From positions 67,221,266 through 67,285,265 of the forward strand of contig NC_083560.1 in assembly GCF_019925205.1 (NCBI RefSeq): DNA of 64,000 nt, given 5' to 3'. The stretch's first letter is position 1. The number at the start of each line of letters is the position of its first letter. This stretch comes from Metopolophium dirhodum (lineage: Eukaryota > Arthropoda > Insecta > Hemiptera > Aphididae). Position numbers and translations under genes: made by a program. The notes under the pieces are model-generated. The model worked only from the letters and a program-made list of their open reading frames with translations, was not told where the DNA came from and ran no database searches. Shown piece by piece: positions 62,173 to 64,000 of the stretch.

Positions 62173-64000
62173 TATATAGTGAGCATATTATATACTCATA
62201 CAATATACTAATAACATAATATTATAATAGATATACATACCGAACACGTGCGCTGCTGCAGTGTGACTCGGTCAGTTCGTTCGACACCATGCGATATTGT
62301 TGACAGATTTTTCTTTGCTCTTTTAATACACGTGTGTCGCGTGTGTGTAAAATATGGACTTCGACAAAAAAAAAAAAACCAAACGCACATGTCCATAATA
62401 TTAGATGTATAACTGTGTAGTGTATACTTTATATTATATAGTACCTATACATACTGTGAAATTGTTGTAGTTATCATTATATAGTATAATATGATTGGTG
62501 CTGTGGTTTGAATGCCATGAAAAATCGCAAATAATGCGTTTGAAAATTCACTTTTTACATTTATAAAAGTTAAACCACAAAAACGTGTATTACAATAGTG
62601 AATATTTTTCCAGAAGACAGTTTAAAATAATAATTACACTAAAATAGGAGTATTTTTATAGTCTCTTTAATTATTTATAGATATAAAAACGGTTGTCAGC
62701 GTAAACCTAACTGCACATCTACTACGTTGGACACTCTCTGACTATACTATGTACCTTTACCAACATACTGGTTTTTATTGCAACAATACATTTGTACAAC
62801 CACGTACATTGTACACCCGCTACAAAAAACAAAAATAAATCGTAAAATGCTCGCATATCCTAAGACATCAAAAAATGCACTAAAATGTTTAAGATAACAA
62901 AAATGCAAAATCAAATATCATTCAAATAATTAGCAACACCTTAAACTAATTTTTCATTTACGGATTATTCTCCCACTACATTTTCTACTGACAACACAAC
63001 AATTTTACTGTCACCCGTAATATTTATATAAATACTGTACCTACCATAAAAATGTATACAATTTTATATTTTATTTATTGGGTTTAATTTCTTAATAACT
63101 GTAAAAAATAATGATATTTTCTTAGTAATTATTTGGTAGGAACTTGGCAGTGGGTTCCCCCCAAGCCCCATTCTATTTGGACCAATGAAACTATGAGACC
63201 CCGGTCGTGATGAATTGAATCAACCACAATTCGGTTCAATTGAAGCGAAACGTTTGAAACTGAGCAAGTACTTCACATCATATAACAAATATACGACGCG
63301 GTTTAATGAGCGGATAATAATTGTTTTTCCTACATGGGATGAGTCGGGTATTTTATATGGGTGGCTCAAGTGTTTGTGGCGATACCAATGATTACGCGTT
63401 TAATATTATTATAGATATAATTATATTACATTGCAGGGTAGTGTATTATTATTATCATCACTATTATTATATTATGCGAGTGCACGGTTTCGACGCGTAC
63501 CGGAATATTATTACTCTGCAGCCCTCACACCCCTCTCGGACTTCGGGTCGATAGTTCAATTTGCCTTAACTATATATAATTCCCAGAGTGTATAAATGTA
63601 TAATTATCGTTTTGACATTAATTGCATTTATATTGTGATACAATATAATATTATGTATGTATCATGTGTCTTTGTCGTCCACAAACGAATCGAGACTCAT
63701 TTATTCGTCGTGTCGTAATTATAATCCAAGTAACGTCAATATATCGTTTTCAATATTTAAATACAATTTGTATTGTATGCACTTTGCCACTATTATACAT
63801 TTTCACGCGTTCAAAATTAATATCGAATAAATAAATTTTAGTTTATGTTCGAAAATTAAAGTATAGAGCTCTAGTTGGAGTCCTATATAAAGGGCTGGAG
63901 CTAAGAATTTTAATAATTATAAAATACGCTTATTTTTCATTTCAATAGTTGAAATGTAACATATATTCATCATATAGTATTAAAATTTAAAGGAAATTAT
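62173..64000. other. Non-coding DNA to the end of the window
   Basis: AT-rich. A block at 63,140-63,210 (GCAGTGGGTTCCCCCCAAGC then GGACCAATG) looks like a hAT-like terminus. A GC-richer patch lies at 63,470-63,550. No splice-supported exon was found. Confidence 0.4.

Overview
This window is AT-rich animal nuclear DNA, most likely from an aphid (Hemiptera, Aphididae). The evidence is very low coding density, a low-GC background, countless TAGGTA/GGTACCTA words (a word bias I associate with aphid genomes), many short inverted-repeat transposons, LINE and hAT relics, and consensus GT/AG splice signals. Nothing prokaryotic, organellar or CRISPR-like was seen, and no convincing tRNA or rRNA gene. 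The species assignment is inference.

Layout. Bases 1 to about 9,300 are a graveyard of mobile elements: four copies of one unclassified repeat family (called repeat family A here), a broken hAT transposase C-terminus on the minus strand (1221-1530), a scrambled LINE (RT piece on plus, endonuclease and ORF1 tail on minus, 5967-6786), two Harbinger-like MITEs and a block of short tandem repeats. Bases 9,300-14,500 are unremarkable intergenic DNA.

The only convincing host-gene signal is a GC/CpG-rich block at about 14,580-15,910. It holds a TATA-like box, a leader with upstream ORFs, and a first coding exon (15446-15518) that ends in a consensus donor CAG|GTACGT. I do not recognise the protein from its first 24 residues. 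No certain second exon follows, so the rest of the window is probably one very long first intron or that intron plus intergenic DNA. Two small phase-compatible candidate exons are flagged at 58074-58093 and 61063-61125. An isolated CpG-rich block with repeated TGACGTTCA sites (33370-33540) may be a regulatory element or alternative promoter.

Bases 15,900-64,000 contain many more mobile elements. The most interesting is a 2.75 kb transposon (37377-40126) with CCCT/AGGG inverted ends. Inside it are the remnants of a spliced gene: a five-codon first exon with a good donor, and a 117-codon open exon resembling the C-terminal domain of aphid transposon-derived proteins. The two exons are out of phase, which suggests an internally deleted copy. 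Others are a 1300 bp non-autonomous hAT element with a perfect 8 bp target duplication (50263-51562), a 1.07 kb inverted-repeat element with subterminal repeats (46390-47459), several MITEs, and at least six further copies of repeat family A, one interrupted by a nested insertion. Proteins are few; almost everything that can be named is transposon-derived.
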